Below are positions 18,346-31,375 of a stretch of DNA of 62,629 nucleotides, piece by piece. Under the pieces are notes generated by a model that saw only the letters and a program-made list of their open reading frames with translations, ran no database searches and was not told where the DNA came from. This stretch comes from Terrilactibacillus tamarindi (GTDB lineage Bacteria > Bacillota > Bacilli > Bacillales > Sporolactobacillaceae). Location of the stretch: NCBI RefSeq assembly GCF_009718825.1, contig NZ_WNHB01000020.1, positions 1 through 62,629 of the forward strand. Direction: 5' to 3'. The position numbers were made by a program, and so were the translations under genes. Numbering within the stretch: position 1 is the stretch's first letter; the number at the start of each line of letters is the position of its first letter.

Positions 18346-18785
18346 TAGATCACCTCAATGTTTCCGCCAGCCGCCTCAATTGCTTCTTTGGCAGAAGCAG
18401 AGAATTTGTGTGCTTTTACAGTCAATTTCTTGTCAAGTTGACCTTGGCCAAGAACTTTCACGCCGTCATTTAATTTACGAATGACACGGTTTTGTAAAAG
18501 CAATTCTGGTGTTACTTCTGTACCTTCATCGAATTTACTCAACGTTTCAAGGTTCACAAGGCTATACTCTTTACGTGTAGGGTTTTTAAAGCCTCGTTTT
18601 GGTAAACGCTGAATGAGAGGCATTTGTCCACCTTCAAATCCTGGGCGTACACCACCGCCTGAACGTGATTTTTGTCCTTTTTGACCACGGCCAGAAGTTT
18701 TACCAAGACCTGAGCCATATCCACGACCGACACGTTTGCGCGCATGGCGTGAACCTTCTGCTGCTTTTAATTCATGGAGTTTCAT
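18345..18785 (-). CDS. rplO: 50S ribosomal protein L15
   Basis: 146 aa. The Gly/Arg-rich N-terminal half ([20 protein letters not shown]) threads into 23S rRNA; the globular C-terminal domain ends with AAGGNIEVI. Last ribosomal gene before secY in the spc cluster. Confidence 0.98.
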   Translation of the reverse strand: MKLHELKAAEGSRHARKRVGRGYGSGLGKTSGRGQKGQKSRSGGGVRPGFEGGQMPLIQRLPKRGFKNPTRKEYSLVNLETLSKFDEGTEVTPELLLQNRVIRKLNDGVKVLGQGQLDKKLTVKAHKFSASAKEAIEAAGGNIEVI

Positions 18786-18816
18786 ATTGGCACCTCCTCT
18801 TAATTAGTAATCTATA

Positions 18817-19005
18817 TTATTCGTTAATTTCGTTAACCTCTAATAGATGTGATACTTTGTTAATCATACCACGGATTGCATCGTTATCTGGTTGAACAAC
18901 CGTTTGGTTAGTTTTAGTAAGACCCAACGTTTTAACAGTTACGCGTTGAGACTCAGGACGACCAATAACGCTTCGTTTGAGGGTGATTTCAAGTTTGTTT
19001 GCCAT
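18817..19005 (-). CDS. rpmD: 50S ribosomal protein L30
   Basis: 62 aa from the ATG at 19005 ([20 protein letters not shown]), with AAGGGGG about 8 bases upstream. The two extra residues available from 19011 are not conserved. Between rpsE and rplO. Confidence 0.97.
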   Translation of the reverse strand: MANKLEITLKRSVIGRPESQRVTVKTLGLTKTNQTVVQPDNDAIRGMINKVSHLLEVNEINE

Positions 19006-19018
19006 TGTCATTTCCCCC

Positions 19019-19519
19019 TTATCCTAGCAATTCTGCTACTGATTTGCCACGCAATTTAGCAACATCTTCAGCACGTTTTAAGCTTTTAAGACCAGCAACG
19101 GTTGCACGAACCATGTTCGTAGGGTTGTTGGATCCAAGAGATTTAGAAAGAATGTCACCAAGACCTGCTAATTCGAGCACGGCACGAACTGGACCACCAG
19201 CAATAATACCAGTACCTTCTGAAGCTGGTTTCAACAACACGCTTCCTGCACCGAATCTACCTGTTACTTGGTGTGGGATGGTTGTATTAACAACTGGTAC
19301 GCTAAACATATTTTTCTTAGCGTCTTCGATTGCTTTACGGATTGCTTCTGGAACCTCTTGGGCTTTACCAGATCCAAAACCAACATTACCTTTTTTGTCG
19401 CCTACAACGACTAAGGCAGCAAAACGAAAACGACGTCCACCTTTAACAACTTTTGCTACACGATTAATTGTAACAACACGTTCTTCTAATTCTGATTTGT
19501 TACGATCATTATTTGCCAT
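19019..19519 (-). CDS. rpsE: 30S ribosomal protein S5
   Basis: 166 aa. The double-stranded RNA-binding N-terminal domain carries the spectinomycin-loop region ([18 protein letters not shown]) with no obvious resistance change. S5 monitors decoding and mRNA entry. 19 bases after rplR. Confidence 0.98.
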   Translation of the reverse strand: MANNDRNKSELEERVVTINRVAKVVKGGRRFRFAALVVVGDKKGNVGFGSGKAQEVPEAIRKAIEDAKKNMFSVPVVNTTIPHQVTGRFGAGSVLLKPASEGTGIIAGGPVRAVLELAGLGDILSKSLGSNNPTNMVRATVAGLKSLKRAEDVAKLRGKSVAELLG

Positions 19520-19538
19520 GAATTCCCCTCCTTTTTTA

Positions 19539-19901
19539 TTAGAATTTTAATCCTGCTTCACGGGCACTATCAGCAAGGGCTTTTACACGTCCATGATAAA
19601 GGTATCCGCCTCTATCAAACACGACTGTATCAACACCTTTTTCCAAGGCACGTTTTGCAATCAATTCGCCAACTTTTTGAGCTGCTTCTACGTTATTTCC
19701 TCTATCAATATCGAAATCTTTGTCAACAGAAGATGATGATACTACCGTAACACCTTTAGTATCGTCAATGAGTTGAGCATAGATATGTTTTGAAGAACGG
19801 AAAACATTCAAACGTGGTCGTTCTGTAGTTCCTACTACCCGACGACGAACGTGTTGATGTCTTTTTTTACGTGCGGCATTTTTATCTTGCTTTGTGATCA
19901 T
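19539..19901 (-). CDS. rplR: 50S ribosomal protein L18
   Basis: 120 aa. The basic N-terminal [18 protein letters not shown] and the [20 protein letters not shown] end are typical. L18 binds 5S rRNA with L5 in the central protuberance. Confidence 0.98.
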   Translation of the reverse strand: MITKQDKNAARKKRHQHVRRRVVGTTERPRLNVFRSSKHIYAQLIDDTKGVTVVSSSSVDKDFDIDRGNNVEAAQKVGELIAKRALEKGVDTVVFDRGGYLYHGRVKALADSAREAGLKF

Positions 19902-19935
19902 AGACTCAAGTCACTCCTTTCCGCTATAATGCTAC

Positions 19936-20472
19936 TTATTTACCAGTTTTACCTTCTTTACGGCGTACGTGTTCGCCTTCGTAACGAATCCCTTTACCTT
20001 TGTAAGGTTCAGGTGGGCGAATTGAACGAATGTTAGCTGCAACAGCGCCAACACGTTCTTTGCTTATACCAAGAACAGAAACTTTGTTATTTCCTTCAAC
20101 GTTTATCTCAATACCTTCTTCAGGTACGATTTCAACAGGATGTGAGTAACCAACGTTTAACACAAGATTCTTACCTTGTTTGCTAGCACGGTAACCTACA
20201 CCAACAAGTTCAAGTTTCTTCTCGTAACCTTTCGTTACACCTTCAACCATGTTACTAATCAAACTGCTTGTTGTTCCGTGTAAAGAACGGTGTTGTTTTG
20301 AGTTCGTTGGAACAGAAACTACGATATGATTTTCTTCTTGTTTAATATTCATATCAGTATGAAACTTGTGGCTAAGTTCACCTTTAGGTCCTTTTACTGA
20401 TACGTGATTGCCCTCGATCGTGACTGTAACATCGTTTGGTACAGCAGTAGGTCTTAAACCAATTCGAGACAT
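19936..20472 (-). CDS. rplF: 50S ribosomal protein L6
   Basis: 178 aa, two related L6 folds. [15 protein letters not shown] start; [20 protein letters not shown] near the end. L6 borders the factor-binding site and is needed late in 50S assembly. Confidence 0.98.
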   Translation of the reverse strand: MSRIGLRPTAVPNDVTVTIEGNHVSVKGPKGELSHKFHTDMNIKQEENHIVVSVPTNSKQHRSLHGTTSSLISNMVEGVTKGYEKKLELVGVGYRASKQGKNLVLNVGYSHPVEIVPEEGIEINVEGNNKVSVLGISKERVGAVAANIRSIRPPEPYKGKGIRYEGEHVRRKEGKTGK

Positions 20473-20501
20473 CGTGACACCTCCATTCTTTGTATCTTTA
20501 A

Positions 20502-20900
20502 TTACCAGACATAAGCAAGAACTTCGCCGCCAACTTGTTGTTTGCGAGCTTCTTTGTCCGTAATGATTCCTTTAGATGTTGATACGATAGCAACTCCAAG
20601 TCCACCAAGAACACGTGGCACTTCATTTGCTTTTGCGTAAACACGAAGACCAGGTTTACTGATACGTTTTAAACCAGTAATAACACGTTCGTTGTTAGAT
20701 CCGTATTTTAAGAAAATACGAATGACACCTTGTTTAGCATCTTTAATGTATTCTACGTCTTTAATAAAGCCCTCACGCTTTAAGATTTCAGCAATTGCTT
20801 GTTTGACTCTTGAACCAGGTAGTTCTAACTGTTCATGTCGAACAGTATTCGCATTACGAATGCGAGTCAGCATATCCGCTACTGGATCTGTCATGACCAT
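20502..20900 (-). CDS. rpsH: 30S ribosomal protein S8
   Basis: 132 aa, start [18 protein letters not shown] and end GGEVLAYVW. Primary binder of the 16S central domain (helix 21). Confidence 0.98.
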   Translation of the reverse strand: MVMTDPVADMLTRIRNANTVRHEQLELPGSRVKQAIAEILKREGFIKDVEYIKDAKQGVIRIFLKYGSNNERVITGLKRISKPGLRVYAKANEVPRVLGGLGVAIVSTSKGIITDKEARKQQVGGEVLAYVW

Positions 20901-20930
20901 TCAAAACAACCTCCTTCCCTTAACTTGGTT

Positions 20931-21679
<749 letters not shown>

Positions 21680-21705
21680 GCGTTTACCTCCTTTCAAAGA
21701 CGGCA

Positions 21706-22026
21706 TTAATTATCGAATACTTCGCCTGATTTTTTGGCGAATCTCACTTTATTGCCGTTCTCTATTCTATAACCTACACGAGTAGGTTCGTTTGTTTTTG
21801 GATCAAGTGGCATCACGTTTGAAACATGAATAGGTGCTTCAAATTCAACAATACCACCTTGTGTACTCATTTGATTTGGTTTTGAGTGTTTTTTCACGAC
21901 ATTCACACCTTCAACAACCACACGTTGTTTGGATGGGAATGCTTCAAGAATGACACCTTGTTTACCTTTATCTTTACCAGAGATAACTTGGACCTTATCT
22001 CCTTTTTTAACATGTAAATGAGCCAT
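21706..22026 (-). CDS. rplX: 50S ribosomal protein L24
   Basis: 106 aa from the ATG at 22026 ([20 protein letters not shown]), with GGAGG upstream. KOW-type SH3 fold; one of the initiators of 50S assembly. 26 bases before rplE. Confidence 0.97.
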   Translation of the reverse strand: MAHLHVKKGDKVQVISGKDKGKQGVILEAFPSKQRVVVEGVNVVKKHSKPNQMSTQGGIVEFEAPIHVSNVMPLDPKTNEPTRVGYRIENGNKVRFAKKSGEVFDN

Positions 22027-22061
22027 GGAAGAGCGCACCTCCTTCTTTACTTACTTTGCGA

Positions 22062-22430
22062 TTATAATACTTCCGGAGCGAGCGACACGATTTTCATGAA
22101 CTGCCCTTCACGTAATTCACGTGCAACAGGTCCAAAAATACGCGTACCGCGTGGGCTTTTGTCATCACGGATAATGACAGCAGCATTTTCATCAAAGCGG
22201 ATGTAAGAACCATCAGTACGGCGCATGCCTTGTTTTGTACGAACAACAACAGCTTTAACAACTTCGCCTTTCTTAACAACGCCTCCTGGTGTAGCTTGTT
22301 TAACCGAAGCAACAATCACATCACCAATATTAGCTGTCTTTCTTCCAGAACCACCGAGAACTTTAATTGTTAAAATTTCACGTGCTCCAGAGTTATCAGC
22401 AACTTTTAAACGGCTTTCTTGTTGAATCAT
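22062..22430 (-). CDS. rplN: 50S ribosomal protein L14
   Basis: 122 aa ([19 protein letters not shown]...[10 protein letters not shown]). L14 forms intersubunit bridges and is the docking site of the silencing factor RsfS. Confidence 0.98.
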   Translation of the reverse strand: MIQQESRLKVADNSGAREILTIKVLGGSGRKTANIGDVIVASVKQATPGGVVKKGEVVKAVVVRTKQGMRRTDGSYIRFDENAAVIIRDDKSPRGTRIFGPVARELREGQFMKIVSLAPEVL

Positions 22431-22468
22431 TCAACGTTACCTCCCTTCAGCTTATCACCTGAAATAGG

Positions 22469-22735
22469 TTAGATAATAACTGCTTCTTCTACTATATCGA
22501 CTAAACGGAAACGTTTGTCTTTTGAAAGTGGGCGTGTTTCCATAATTCTTACTTTATCACCGATTTTCGCTTTATTTTCTTCATCATGTGCTTTATATTT
22601 TTTAGAATATTTCACACGTTTTCCATAAAGCTTATCTTTTTTATATGTTTCAATTAATACTGTAATGGTTTTGTCCATTTTATCAGAGACAACACGACCA
22701 ACATATTCTTTACGACTATTACGATCTTCAGTCAT
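22469..22735 (-). CDS. rpsQ: 30S ribosomal protein S17
   Basis: 88 aa OB-fold protein ([19 protein letters not shown]...). Primary binder of the 16S 5' domain. It starts at the ATG at 22735, 18 bases after rpmC. Confidence 0.98.
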   Translation of the reverse strand: MTEDRNSRKEYVGRVVSDKMDKTITVLIETYKKDKLYGKRVKYSKKYKAHDEENKAKIGDKVRIMETRPLSKDKRFRLVDIVEEAVII

Positions 22736-22753
22736 TCGGAAAACCTCCTCTCA

Positions 22754-22957
22754 TCAACCGTTTTGGATTTTCAATTCACGCTCACGCAATACTGTTTTAG
22801 CACGAGCAATTGATTTTCTAACTTCGCGAATACGAGCAGGATTTTCCAATTGTCCCGTAGCTAACTGAAAACGTAAGTTAAACAATTCTTCTTTTAGGGA
22901 CTGTACATTTTGTTCTACTTCAGCAGTGGTTAAATTACGAATTTCATTAGTTTTCAC
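22754..22957 (-). CDS. rpmC: 50S ribosomal protein L29
   Basis: 67 aa, two-helix protein at the tunnel exit near L23, where trigger factor and SRP dock. Start chosen at the GTG at 22957 ([16 protein letters not shown], matching the family N terminus), with GGTGG 8 bases upstream. The upstream GTGs at 22966/22969 would fall on that ribosome site. It overlaps the end of rplP by 11 bases. Confidence 0.95.
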   Translation of the reverse strand: MKTNEIRNLTTAEVEQNVQSLKEELFNLRFQLATGQLENPARIREVRKSIARAKTVLRERELKIQNG

Positions 22958-23381
22958 TTGCGTCACCACCCACTTCTTCCCGTTTTACGAATTTCGTTTT
23001 AACTGGTAATTTGTGTGATGCAAGACGAAGAGCTTCACGAGCTATGTCTTCTGTAACACCACCAACTTCAAATAATACACGGCCTGGTTTTACAACAGCT
23101 ACCCAACCTTCAGGTGCCCCTTTACCGGAACCCATTCGAACTTCAAGAGGTTTAGCTGTGTAAGGCTTTTGAGGGAAGATTTTGATCCAAACCTTACCGC
23201 CACGTTTCATGAAACGTGTCATCGCGATACGAGCCGCTTCAATTTGACGGCTAGTTACCCATGAAGATGTTTGTGCTTGCAAGCCATAATCACCAAAAGT
23301 AACTGTTTGGCCGCCTTTCGTACGTCCACGCATTTTGCCACGATGTTGTCTACGATATTTAACACGTTTAGGCATTAACAT
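22947..23381 (-). CDS. rplP: 50S ribosomal protein L16
   Basis: 144 aa ([20 protein letters not shown]...). It lies near the A-site tRNA elbow and is a late assembly protein. Its final codons also contain the ribosome site and start of rpmC. Two bases separate it from rpsC. Confidence 0.98.
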   Translation of the reverse strand: MLMPKRVKYRRQHRGKMRGRTKGGQTVTFGDYGLQAQTSSWVTSRQIEAARIAMTRFMKRGGKVWIKIFPQKPYTAKPLEVRMGSGKGAPEGWVAVVKPGRVLFEVGGVTEDIAREALRLASHKLPVKTKFVKREEVGGDASEN

Positions 23382-23383
23382 GA

Positions 23384-24043
23384 TTATTTTCCTCCTTCCT
23401 TATTTTTCGTTCCTTTCGTTGGAAGGACTTCGCCACGGTAGATCCAAACTTTAACACCAAGTTTGCCGTATGTTGTAGCGGCTTCAGCTGTACCATAATC
23501 GATATCAGCACGCAAGGTATGAAGTGGTACTGTACCTTCGCTATAGTCCTCAGAACGAGCAATATCAGCGCCACCAAGACGTCCTGATACTTGCGTTTTA
23601 ATTCCTTTTGCTCCAGCTCTCATAGCTCTTGTAATTGTTTGTTTTTGAGCACGACGCCATGAAATACGTCCTTCTAATTGACGAGCAATATTTTCAGCGA
23701 CAAGTTTTGCATCCATGTCGGCTTGTTTAATTTCAAAAATGTTAACATGCACTTTTTTGCCTGTTAAGTCATTAAGAGCTTTTCTTAAAGATTCAACTTC
23801 TGAACCACCTTTACCAATAACCATACCAGGTTTGGCAGTTTTGATGGTTACGTTGATGCGGTTAGCAGCACGTTCAAGTTCAATAGAAGAAACTGCAGCA
23901 TCTTTAAGTCTAGTTTCAATATATTTACGGATTTTGATATCCTCATGGAGATATTCAGCATAATTTTTATCTGCATACCATTTGGATTCCCAATCGCGAA
24001 TAACGCCAATTCTAAACCCTATTGGATTAACTTTCTGTCCCAC
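23384..24043 (-). CDS. rpsC: 30S ribosomal protein S3
   Basis: 219 aa. KH type 2 domain ([18 protein letters not shown] about residues 75-92) followed by the S3 C-terminal domain. Part of the mRNA entry helicase with S4 and S5. Only three bases separate it from rplV. Confidence 0.98.
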   Translation of the reverse strand: MGQKVNPIGFRIGVIRDWESKWYADKNYAEYLHEDIKIRKYIETRLKDAAVSSIELERAANRINVTIKTAKPGMVIGKGGSEVESLRKALNDLTGKKVHVNIFEIKQADMDAKLVAENIARQLEGRISWRRAQKQTITRAMRAGAKGIKTQVSGRLGGADIARSEDYSEGTVPLHTLRADIDYGTAEAATTYGKLGVKVWIYRGEVLPTKGTKNKEGGK

Positions 24044-24046
24044 GTA

Positions 24047-24388
24047 TTATCCCTCCTTTTGTTCTGATACGATGACTGTAATGTGACTCGTACGTTTGTT
24101 GATTTTGCTTGCACGTCCCATAGCACGAGGTCGGAAACGTTTCAAAGTTGCGCCTTCGTCAACAAATGCTTTAGTTACAACTAAGTCATTAGCTTCTAAA
24201 TCATAGTTATGCTCCGCATTGGCAATCGCTGAGTTTAATACTTTTTCAATGATAGGAGAAGCTGCCTTCGGTGTATTGCGAAGGATAGCAATCGCTTCAC
24301 CAACTTGTTTGCCCCGAATAAGATCCATCACTAAACGTGCCTTACGAGGAGCAATACGTACTTGTTTTGCAACAGCTTTAGCTTGCAT
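24047..24388 (-). CDS. rplV: 50S ribosomal protein L22
   Basis: 113 aa. The extended beta-hairpin ([20 protein letters not shown]) lines the peptide tunnel where macrolides act; the sequence there looks wild type. 19 bases after rpsS. Confidence 0.98.
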   Translation of the reverse strand: MQAKAVAKQVRIAPRKARLVMDLIRGKQVGEAIAILRNTPKAASPIIEKVLNSAIANAEHNYDLEANDLVVTKAFVDEGATLKRFRPRAMGRASKINKRTSHITVIVSEQKEG

Positions 24389-24407
24389 GTGTTATTCCTC
24401 CTCTCTA

Positions 24408-24686
24408 TTAACGGCTCGTTTTTTTATCAGATGCACTGTGTCCGCGATACGTACGAGTAGGTGCGAATTCACCTAATTTATGTCCTACCATATCTTCAGA
24501 AACATAGACTGGCACATGTTTACGGCCATCATAAACCGCGATTGTGTGTCCGATAAAATCAGGAAAAATTGTTGAACGACGTGACCAAGTTTTGATCACT
24601 CTTTTTTCATTTTTTTCATTCATGTTTGTTACTTTGACCATTAGATGATCATCGACAAAAGGTCCTTTTTTAAGGCTACGACCCAT
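24408..24686 (-). CDS. rpsS: 30S ribosomal protein S19
   Basis: 92 aa ([19 protein letters not shown]...). Pairs with S13 in the 30S head near the A-site tRNA. Confidence 0.98.
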   Translation of the reverse strand: MGRSLKKGPFVDDHLMVKVTNMNEKNEKRVIKTWSRRSTIFPDFIGHTIAVYDGRKHVPVYVSEDMVGHKLGEFAPTRTYRGHSASDKKTSR

Positions 24687-24723
24687 GAATAGACCTCCTT
24701 CCTTATTAGAAAATTAATCGTTA

Positions 24724-25554
24724 TTATTTTTTACGACGACGAACGATAAACTTATCTGAAGGTTTATTACGTTTTCTAGTTTTGTAACCAAGAGTTGGTT
24801 TACCCCAAGGAGACATTGGTGATTTACGTCCGATTGGTGCACGTCCTTCACCACCACCATGTGGGTGATCATTAGGGTTCATGACAGAACCACGGACCGT
24901 TGGACGTTTACCTAACCAACGAGAACGACCAGCTTTACCAACAGAAACGAGTTCGTGTTCTAGATTTCCAACTTGACCAATTGTTGCACGGCAAGTTTCA
25001 AGAATCATGCGAACTTCACCAGAACCGAGACGTACAAGAACGTATTTACCTTCTTTACCAAGGATCTGTGCTTCAGCACCAGCTGAACGTACAAGTTGAC
25101 CGCCGTTTCCTGGTTTTAATTCGATATTGTGAATAATAGTACCGACAGGAATATTTTTAAGTGGTAAAGCATTACCTACTTTAATATCCGCATCTGCACC
25201 AGACATGATTGGTGTACCTACTTTGATACCTTTAGGTGCAAGAATATATCTTTTTTCACCATCAGCGTAGTTGATTAACGCGATGTTTGCTGTACGATTT
25301 GGATCATATTCGATTGTAGCAACGCGTCCTGGTATTCCATCTTTGTTACGTTTGAAGTCAATAATACGATACTTTCTTTTGTGTCCGCCACCTTGATGAC
25401 GTACTGTCAATTTACCTTGGTTGTTACGACCAGCATTTTTAGATAGGCCAGTTACTAGAGATTTCTCAGGTTTATTTGTTGTAATCTCTGCAAAATCTAA
25501 TGAAGACATGTTACGTCGACCATTAGAAGTTGGTTTATACTTTTTGATTGGCAT
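24724..25554 (-). CDS. rplB: 50S ribosomal protein L2
   Basis: 276 aa. Central RNA-binding folds, and the C-terminal [18 protein letters not shown] motif with the His implicated at the peptidyl-transferase/subunit bridge. Required for subunit association. Confidence 0.98.
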   Translation of the reverse strand: MPIKKYKPTSNGRRNMSSLDFAEITTNKPEKSLVTGLSKNAGRNNQGKLTVRHQGGGHKRKYRIIDFKRNKDGIPGRVATIEYDPNRTANIALINYADGEKRYILAPKGIKVGTPIMSGADADIKVGNALPLKNIPVGTIIHNIELKPGNGGQLVRSAGAEAQILGKEGKYVLVRLGSGEVRMILETCRATIGQVGNLEHELVSVGKAGRSRWLGKRPTVRGSVMNPNDHPHGGGEGRAPIGRKSPMSPWGKPTLGYKTRKRNKPSDKFIVRRRKK

Positions 25555-25583
25555 GTCGGTTTCCCTCCTTCTCTATTTATTAA

Positions 25584-25874
25584 TTAAACACCTTCGTAGA
25601 AGTTAATTTCATTGCTATCTGGTGTTAATGTTACAACCGCTTTTTTGCGTGCAGATGTATAACCAGAATAACGACCGAAACGTTTTGGTTTACCTTTAAC
25701 GTTCAATGTGTTTACTTTAGAAACTTTAACGCCAAATATACCCTCAACTGCACGTTTGATTTCTGATTTATTCGCTTTACGGTCAACAACAAAAGTATAT
25801 TTTTTATCAGCCATGATATCCGTTGAATGTTCCGTAATGACGGGGCGCTTAATAACATCACGTGGATCTTTCAT
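25584..25874 (-). CDS. rplW: 50S ribosomal protein L23
   Basis: 96 aa. Tunnel-exit protein on which trigger factor and SRP dock. Its start shares one base with the rplD stop (25874), indicating coupled translation. Confidence 0.98.
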   Translation of the reverse strand: MKDPRDVIKRPVITEHSTDIMADKKYTFVVDRKANKSEIKRAVEGIFGVKVSKVNTLNVKGKPKRFGRYSGYTSARKKAVVTLTPDSNEINFYEGV

Positions 25875-26497
25875 TATCCTAGCACCTCCTCTAACTTAGC
25901 TGCTGCTTCCTTAGTTACAATCAATTTGTCGTGAGATACGACATCAAGAACATTTACTTCAGGAGCAGTTAGCACTGTTACACCAGGAATGTTACGAGAT
26001 GATAAAACGACAGATTCGTCAAGCTCTGAAGTGACGATAAGAGCTTTTTTCGTTACCGATAAATTCGTTAGTACATTTGAAAACTCTTTTGTTTTAGGTG
26101 CTTCAAATGCTAGGTTATCAAGCACAACCACTTCATTATCTTTAACTTTAGAAGAAAGTGCCGATTTGATTGCTAGACGACGTGCTTTTTTAGGTAACTT
26201 GTAGCTGTAACTACGTGGTGTTGGTCCAAATACAGTACCACCACCTACCCATTGTGGTGATCGAATAGAACCTTGACGTGCACGTCCAGTTCCTTTTTGA
26301 CGCCATGGTTTACGTCCGCCACCTCTTACTGCCGAACGATTTTTTGTTGCATGGGTACCTTGACGGCGTGAAGCTTGTTGCATCACGATGGCTTGGTATA
26401 AAACATGTTCATTTGGTTCAATTCCGAACACGCTATCTGCGAGTTCAATATTTCCAACTTCAGATCCTTTTTGATCTAATACAACTAATTTTGGCAT
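25874..26497 (-). CDS. rplD: 50S ribosomal protein L4
   Basis: 207 aa. The tunnel loop ([19 protein letters not shown] about residues 61-79) forms the macrolide-region constriction with L22; no insertion or deletion is apparent. L4 autoregulates the S10 operon in E. coli, but Bacillus uses another scheme. Confidence 0.98.
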   Translation of the reverse strand: MPKLVVLDQKGSEVGNIELADSVFGIEPNEHVLYQAIVMQQASRRQGTHATKNRSAVRGGGRKPWRQKGTGRARQGSIRSPQWVGGGTVFGPTPRSYSYKLPKKARRLAIKSALSSKVKDNEVVVLDNLAFEAPKTKEFSNVLTNLSVTKKALIVTSELDESVVLSSRNIPGVTVLTAPEVNVLDVVSHDKLIVTKEAAAKLEEVLG

Positions 26498-26514
26498 GGA
26501 AGCATCCTCCTTTC

Positions 26515-27144
26515 TTATTTAGCTTTTACAGCACTTTTAATCGTAAGGTAGCTTTTTTTAGCTCCAGGCACGTTGCCTCTGATTAACAAGAGATTACGTT
26601 CAGTGTCTACTCTTACAATTTCAAGGTTTTGTACAGTGATTTGTTCTCCACCCATACGTCCTGGGAGAGCTTTACCTTTAAATACACGAGCCGCATCAAC
26701 TGCACCCATTGAACCAGGACGACGGTGATAACGAGAGCCGTGTGCCATAGGTCCACGAGATTGGTTGTGACGTTTGATAGAACCGGCAAAACCTTTACCT
26801 TTTGAAGTTCCTGTAACATCAACAACGTCTCCAGATTTAAACAAATCTACTTTGATTTCTTGTCCGAGTTCATACTCGTCAAGATTTACATCACGGAATT
26901 CCTTAATGAAGCGCTTAGGCGCTGTTTTAGCTTTTTCAGCAAGACCTTTTTCTGGTTTAGTTGCGCGTGATTCTTTTTGATCATCGAAACCAACTTGAAT
27001 AGCTGAGTAACCATCACTTTCAACAGTTTTCTTTTGAAGAACAACATTACTTGCTGCTTCAACAACTGTTACAGGGATTACATCACCGTTATCAGAAAAG
27101 ATTTGTGTCATGCCGATTTTTTTCCCTAAGATTCCCTTGGTCAT
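26515..27144 (-). CDS. rplC: 50S ribosomal protein L3
   Basis: 209 aa from the ATG at 27144 ([16 protein letters not shown]); the in-frame ATG at 27153 adds three unconserved residues. Its loop ([20 protein letters not shown]) reaches the peptidyl-transferase centre, where pleuromutilin-resistance changes arise; none is obvious. Confidence 0.97.
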   Translation of the reverse strand: MTKGILGKKIGMTQIFSDNGDVIPVTVVEAASNVVLQKKTVESDGYSAIQVGFDDQKESRATKPEKGLAEKAKTAPKRFIKEFRDVNLDEYELGQEIKVDLFKSGDVVDVTGTSKGKGFAGSIKRHNQSRGPMAHGSRYHRRPGSMGAVDAARVFKGKALPGRMGGEQITVQNLEIVRVDTERNLLLIRGNVPGAKKSYLTIKSAVKAK

Positions 27145-27175
27145 CCGTAACACCTCCTAATAATTTTATTTAATT

Positions 27176-27606
<431 letters not shown>

Positions 27607-27612
27607 CACTCT

Positions 27613-27641
27613 ATTATACACTGGCCTAGGTGCCAGTGCAA
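27613..27641 (-). promoter_or_regulatory. proximal promoter of the S10 operon with spacer palindrome
   Basis: Minus strand: -35 TTGCAC (27636-27641), a 17-base spacer and -10 TATAAT (27613-27618). The spacer plus part of the -35 is an inverted repeat, CACTGGC (27619-27625) and GCCAGTG (27632-27638), a possible operator or just a structural feature. Confidence 0.78.
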
Positions 27642-27681
27642 GAGTAATCTCTAATAACTACTGTTTAATTTCACTTTGTCT

Positions 27682-27710
27682 ATTATATAAAGTTTTGCTA
27701 GAAAGATCAA
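27682..27710 (-). promoter_or_regulatory. distal promoter of the S10 operon
   Basis: Minus strand: -35 TTGATC (27705-27710), a 17-base spacer and -10 TATAAT (27682-27687). Its location about 70 bases upstream of the proximal promoter gives a tandem arrangement. The remaining sequence to the tuf terminator (27711-27878) is AT-rich without a gene. Confidence 0.65.
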
Positions 27711-27878
27711 ATGTTTTATGAAAGTATTTTATTCCTATTTTTTCCGTGTGCTTGACCTTAGTTAATGGATTTGATGTAGAAATGGGTTTTTTCATTTTTC
27801 TTTCTCTAATTCTAACTAGCAATTTGTAAACATACTTATCTATAAAAACCACTTTAATGGACATGTTTTTTGCATTAA

Positions 27879-27906
27879 AAAAGAGTGCCTGTTACGGCAC
27901 TCTTTT
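27879..27906 (-). terminator. terminator of tuf (str operon)
   Basis: Perfect 11-bp stem AAAAGAGTGCC/GGCACTCTTTT with a 6-base loop and further T residues. It separates the str and S10 transcription units. Confidence 0.95.
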
Positions 27907-27919
27907 GAAGATACAGTTA

Positions 27920-29107
27920 TTATTCGCTGATTGATGCCACAACGCCAGCGCCTACAGTACGTCCGCCTTCACGAATTGTGAATTTAGTACCGTCTTCGAT
28001 TGCGATAGGAGCGATCAATTCAACAGTCATTGTTACGTTATCGCCAGGCATAACCATTTCCACACCTTCAGGAAGGCTAATTGTACCCGTTACATCAGTT
28101 GTACGGAAATAGAATTGTGGGCGATAGTTAGAGAAGAATGGAGTATGACGACCACCTTCTTCTTTAGTTAAAACATAAACTTCAGCACTGAATTTTTTGT
28201 GTGCATTTACAGTACCTGGTTTTACGAGTACTTGACCACGTTCAACTTCAGAACGATCAACACCACGTAAAAGAGCACCAATGTTGTCACCAGCTTCAGC
28301 GAAGTCGAGAAGTTTACGGAACATTTCAACACCAGTTACAGTTGTTTTCTTAGGAGCTTCAGTTAAACCTAAGATTTCAACTTCGTCACCGACTTTAACT
28401 TGACCACGTTCTACACGACCAGTTGCAACTGTACCACGACCAGTGATTGAGAATACATCTTCGACTGGCATCATGAATGGTTTGTCAGTGTCACGTTCTG
28501 GAGTTGGGATGTATGAATCAACTTCGTTCATAAGTTCAAGAATAGCTTCTTCGTATTTAGCATCACCTTGAAGAGCTTTCAATGCAGAACCTTTGACAAC
28601 TGGAACGTCATCGCCAGGGAATTCATATTCAGTAAGTAAATCGCGAACTTCCATTTCTACAAGTTCAAGTAATTCTTCGTCATCAACCATGTCGCATTTG
28701 TTTAAGAATACAACGATTGAAGGAACACCACATTGACGAGAAAGAAGAATGTGTTCACGAGTTTGTGGCATTGGGCCATCAGCTGCAGATACAACTAGGA
28801 TAGCTCCGTCCATTTGAGCTGCACCAGTGATCATGTTTTTTACATAGTCAGCGTGTCCTGGGCAGTCAACGTGTGCATAGTGACGTTTTTCAGTTTCATA
28901 CTCAACGTGTGCAGTTGAAATAGTAATACCACGTTCACGTTCTTCTGGAGCACCATCGATTGAATCGTAAGCGCGAGCTTCAGCACCACCAGATTTTGAA
29001 AGAACAGTAGTGATAGCTGCTGTTAGAGTTGTTTTACCATGGTCAACGTGACCAATTGTTCCAATATTAACATGCGGTTTAGAGCGTTCGTATTTTGCTT
29101 TACCCAT
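27920..29107 (-). CDS. tuf: elongation factor Tu
   Basis: 395 aa. Delivers aminoacyl-tRNA to the A site. Its G1 motif GHVDHGKT (about residues 19-26), G3 DCPGHADY and G4 NKCD precede the two beta-barrel domains. Kirromycin-contact regions look wild type. It follows fusA by 159 bases, in which I see no convincing promoter, and is closed by a strong terminator. Confidence 0.98.
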   Translation of the reverse strand: MGKAKYERSKPHVNIGTIGHVDHGKTTLTAAITTVLSKSGGAEARAYDSIDGAPEERERGITISTAHVEYETEKRHYAHVDCPGHADYVKNMITGAAQMDGAILVVSAADGPMPQTREHILLSRQCGVPSIVVFLNKCDMVDDEELLELVEMEVRDLLTEYEFPGDDVPVVKGSALKALQGDAKYEEAILELMNEVDSYIPTPERDTDKPFMMPVEDVFSITGRGTVATGRVERGQVKVGDEVEILGLTEAPKKTTVTGVEMFRKLLDFAEAGDNIGALLRGVDRSEVERGQVLVKPGTVNAHKKFSAEVYVLTKEEGGRHTPFFSNYRPQFYFRTTDVTGTISLPEGVEMVMPGDNVTMTVELIAPIAIEDGTKFTIREGGRTVGAGVVASISE

Positions 29108-29266
29108 GAGTATATTTCCTCCTTTAATCTCTAAAAGAAAGTTTTAAGTAATTTATTTGTAGTAAGAGGGGGACAAGCAGAGATCCACTGTCCACAACTT
29201 AGCTTACAATAAAACGAATGATTACACAACCAAAACTCATTAGTCATTTAAACTATTAAATGAGAC

Positions 29267-31345
29267 TTATGCGCCAGTTGCTTTAGAAATGATCTCTTCA
29301 CTAACAGATTTAGGAACTGCTTCGTAGTGATCAAATTGCATAGAGTAAGTACCACGGCCTTGAGTGCTTGAACGAAGCGTCGTTGCATAACCAAACATTT
29401 CTGCAAGTGGAACGTGTGCATTAACGACCTGCGCACCGGCACGAGCTTCCATACCATCAACGCGTCCACGACGGCTCGTAATATCACCCATAATGTCACC
29501 GAGATATTCCTCAGGCATTACAACTTCAACTTTCATAATTGGCTCAAGGATAACTGGATCACATGCGTCTTTAGCTTTTTTAAGAGCCATAGATGCTGCA
29601 ATCTTAAAGGCCATTTCGTTTGAGTCAACATCATGATAAGATCCATCTACAAGTCTTGCCTTTACGTCGATTAATGGATAACCGGCTAGCAAACCATTTT
29701 GAAGTGAATCTTTTAAGCCGGCTTCAACCGCTGGAATATATTCACGAGGAACAACCCCACCGACGATTTTGTTTTCAAATACAAATCCGCCGCCTTCTTC
29801 AAGTGGTTCAAATTCGATCCAAACGTGTCCGTATTGTCCACGTCCACCTGATTGGCGAACAAATTTACCTTCAACTCTACCTGCTTTTTTAATTGTTTCA
29901 CGGTAAGCTACTTGAGGTGCACCTACGTTAGCTTCAACTTTGAATTCACGGCGAAGACGATCAACAATAATATCTAAGTGAAGTTCACCCATACCACCGA
30001 TGATTGTTTGGCCAGTTTCTTCATTAGTTTCCGTTTTGAAAGTCGGATCTTCCTCAGCAAGTTTAGCAAGAGCAGCACCCATTTTATCTTGATCTGCTTT
30101 TGATTTTGGCTCAATAGCAACGTGAATAACAGGTTCAGGGAATTCCATAGATTCAAGGATAACGAGATTTTTTTCATCACAGAGAGTATCTCCTGTTGTC
30201 GTATCTTTCAAACCTACGGCAGCCGCGATATCTCCAGAATAAACCGTTTTGATTTCATTTCTGTGGTTCGCGTGCATTTGAAGGATACGTCCCATACGTT
30301 CACGTTTACCTTTTGTTGAATTTTGAACATATGAACCAGCGTCAGCTGTACCAGAATAAACACGGAAGAATGTTAATTTACCAACATAAGGGTCGGTCAT
30401 AACTTTAAAAGCAAGTGCAGAGAAAGGTTCTTTATCATCTGCATGACGCTCTACTTCTTCTTCAGTATCTGGGACAACACCTTTGATAGATGGAACATCA
30501 AGTGGTGAAGGAAGGTAGTCGATAACTGCATCAAGAACAAGTTGAACCCCTTTGTTTTTAAAAGCGGATCCACAAAGCATTGGATACAATTTAACATCAC
30601 AAGTACCTTTACGGATACCAGCTTTGAGTTCTTCTACAGTGACTTCTTCACCTTCAAGATATTTCATCATTAAATCTTCATCAAGTTCACAAACTGCTTC
30701 GACAAGTTTGTCGTGGTATTCTTGTGCTTGATCTTTATATTCATCAGGAATTTCACGCGCATCCGTTCTAGTTCCCAAGTCATCTTCATAGAAATAAGCT
30801 TTCATTTCTACTAAATCAATGATTCCTTCGAAGTTATCTTCAGCTCCGATTGGAAGTTGAATTGGGTGTGCATTTGCTTGAAGACGATCGTGCATGGTCT
30901 TCATAGAGTACAAGAAATCAGCACCGATTTTATCCATCTTATTAACAAACACGATACGTGGAACGCCGTATGTTGTTGCTTGACGCCAAACTGTTTCCGT
31001 TTGCGGTTCAACACCTGACTGTGCATCTAGTACAGCGACAGCGCCATCAAGTACACGGAGTGAACGTTCAACTTCTACAGTAAAGTCTACGTGTCCAGGT
31101 GTATCAATGATGTTGACACGGTGGTTATTCCACTGAGCTGTTGTCGCAGCTGACGTAATCGTGATACCACGTTCTTGTTCTTGCTCCATCCAGTCCATTT
31201 GTGAAGCACCTTCATGTGTTTCACCAATTTTGTGGATACGACCCGAATAGAAAAGGATACGCTCTGTTGTTGTTGTTTTACCAGCATCAATGTGTGCCAT
31301 GATGCCGATATTACGAGTCTTTTCCAAGGAGAATTCTCTAGCCAT
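29267..31345 (-). CDS. fusA: elongation factor G
   Basis: 692 aa. Translocase GTPase with G1 AHIDAGKT, switch/G3 DTPGHVDF and G4 NKMD, then domains II-V; the domain IV tip lies in [15 protein letters not shown]. It follows rpsG by 30 bases in the str operon. No fusidic-acid type changes are evident from inspection. Confidence 0.98.
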   Translation of the reverse strand: MAREFSLEKTRNIGIMAHIDAGKTTTTERILFYSGRIHKIGETHEGASQMDWMEQEQERGITITSAATTAQWNNHRVNIIDTPGHVDFTVEVERSLRVLDGAVAVLDAQSGVEPQTETVWRQATTYGVPRIVFVNKMDKIGADFLYSMKTMHDRLQANAHPIQLPIGAEDNFEGIIDLVEMKAYFYEDDLGTRTDAREIPDEYKDQAQEYHDKLVEAVCELDEDLMMKYLEGEEVTVEELKAGIRKGTCDVKLYPMLCGSAFKNKGVQLVLDAVIDYLPSPLDVPSIKGVVPDTEEEVERHADDKEPFSALAFKVMTDPYVGKLTFFRVYSGTADAGSYVQNSTKGKRERMGRILQMHANHRNEIKTVYSGDIAAAVGLKDTTTGDTLCDEKNLVILESMEFPEPVIHVAIEPKSKADQDKMGAALAKLAEEDPTFKTETNEETGQTIIGGMGELHLDIIVDRLRREFKVEANVGAPQVAYRETIKKAGRVEGKFVRQSGGRGQYGHVWIEFEPLEEGGGFVFENKIVGGVVPREYIPAVEAGLKDSLQNGLLAGYPLIDVKARLVDGSYHDVDSNEMAFKIAASMALKKAKDACDPVILEPIMKVEVVMPEEYLGDIMGDITSRRGRVDGMEARAGAQVVNAHVPLAEMFGYATTLRSSTQGRGTYSMQFDHYEAVPKSVSEEIISKATGA

Positions 31346-31375
31346 GTTGTTCTCTCCTTCCTTTTAGTATTTTTC

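Noticed and set aside
18999-19550. 183-aa plus-strand frame opposite rpsE, and similar long frames opposite ribosomal genes
   Set aside because: Antisense shadows of strongly coding genes; no ribosome sites.
27658-27864. 68-aa minus-strand reading frame upstream of rpsJ
   Set aside because: No ribosome site, overlaps the distal S10 promoter, and composition is simply AT-rich.
29108-29266. Separate promoter for tuf
   Set aside because: Several T-rich candidates but none with acceptable -35, spacing and -10 together.
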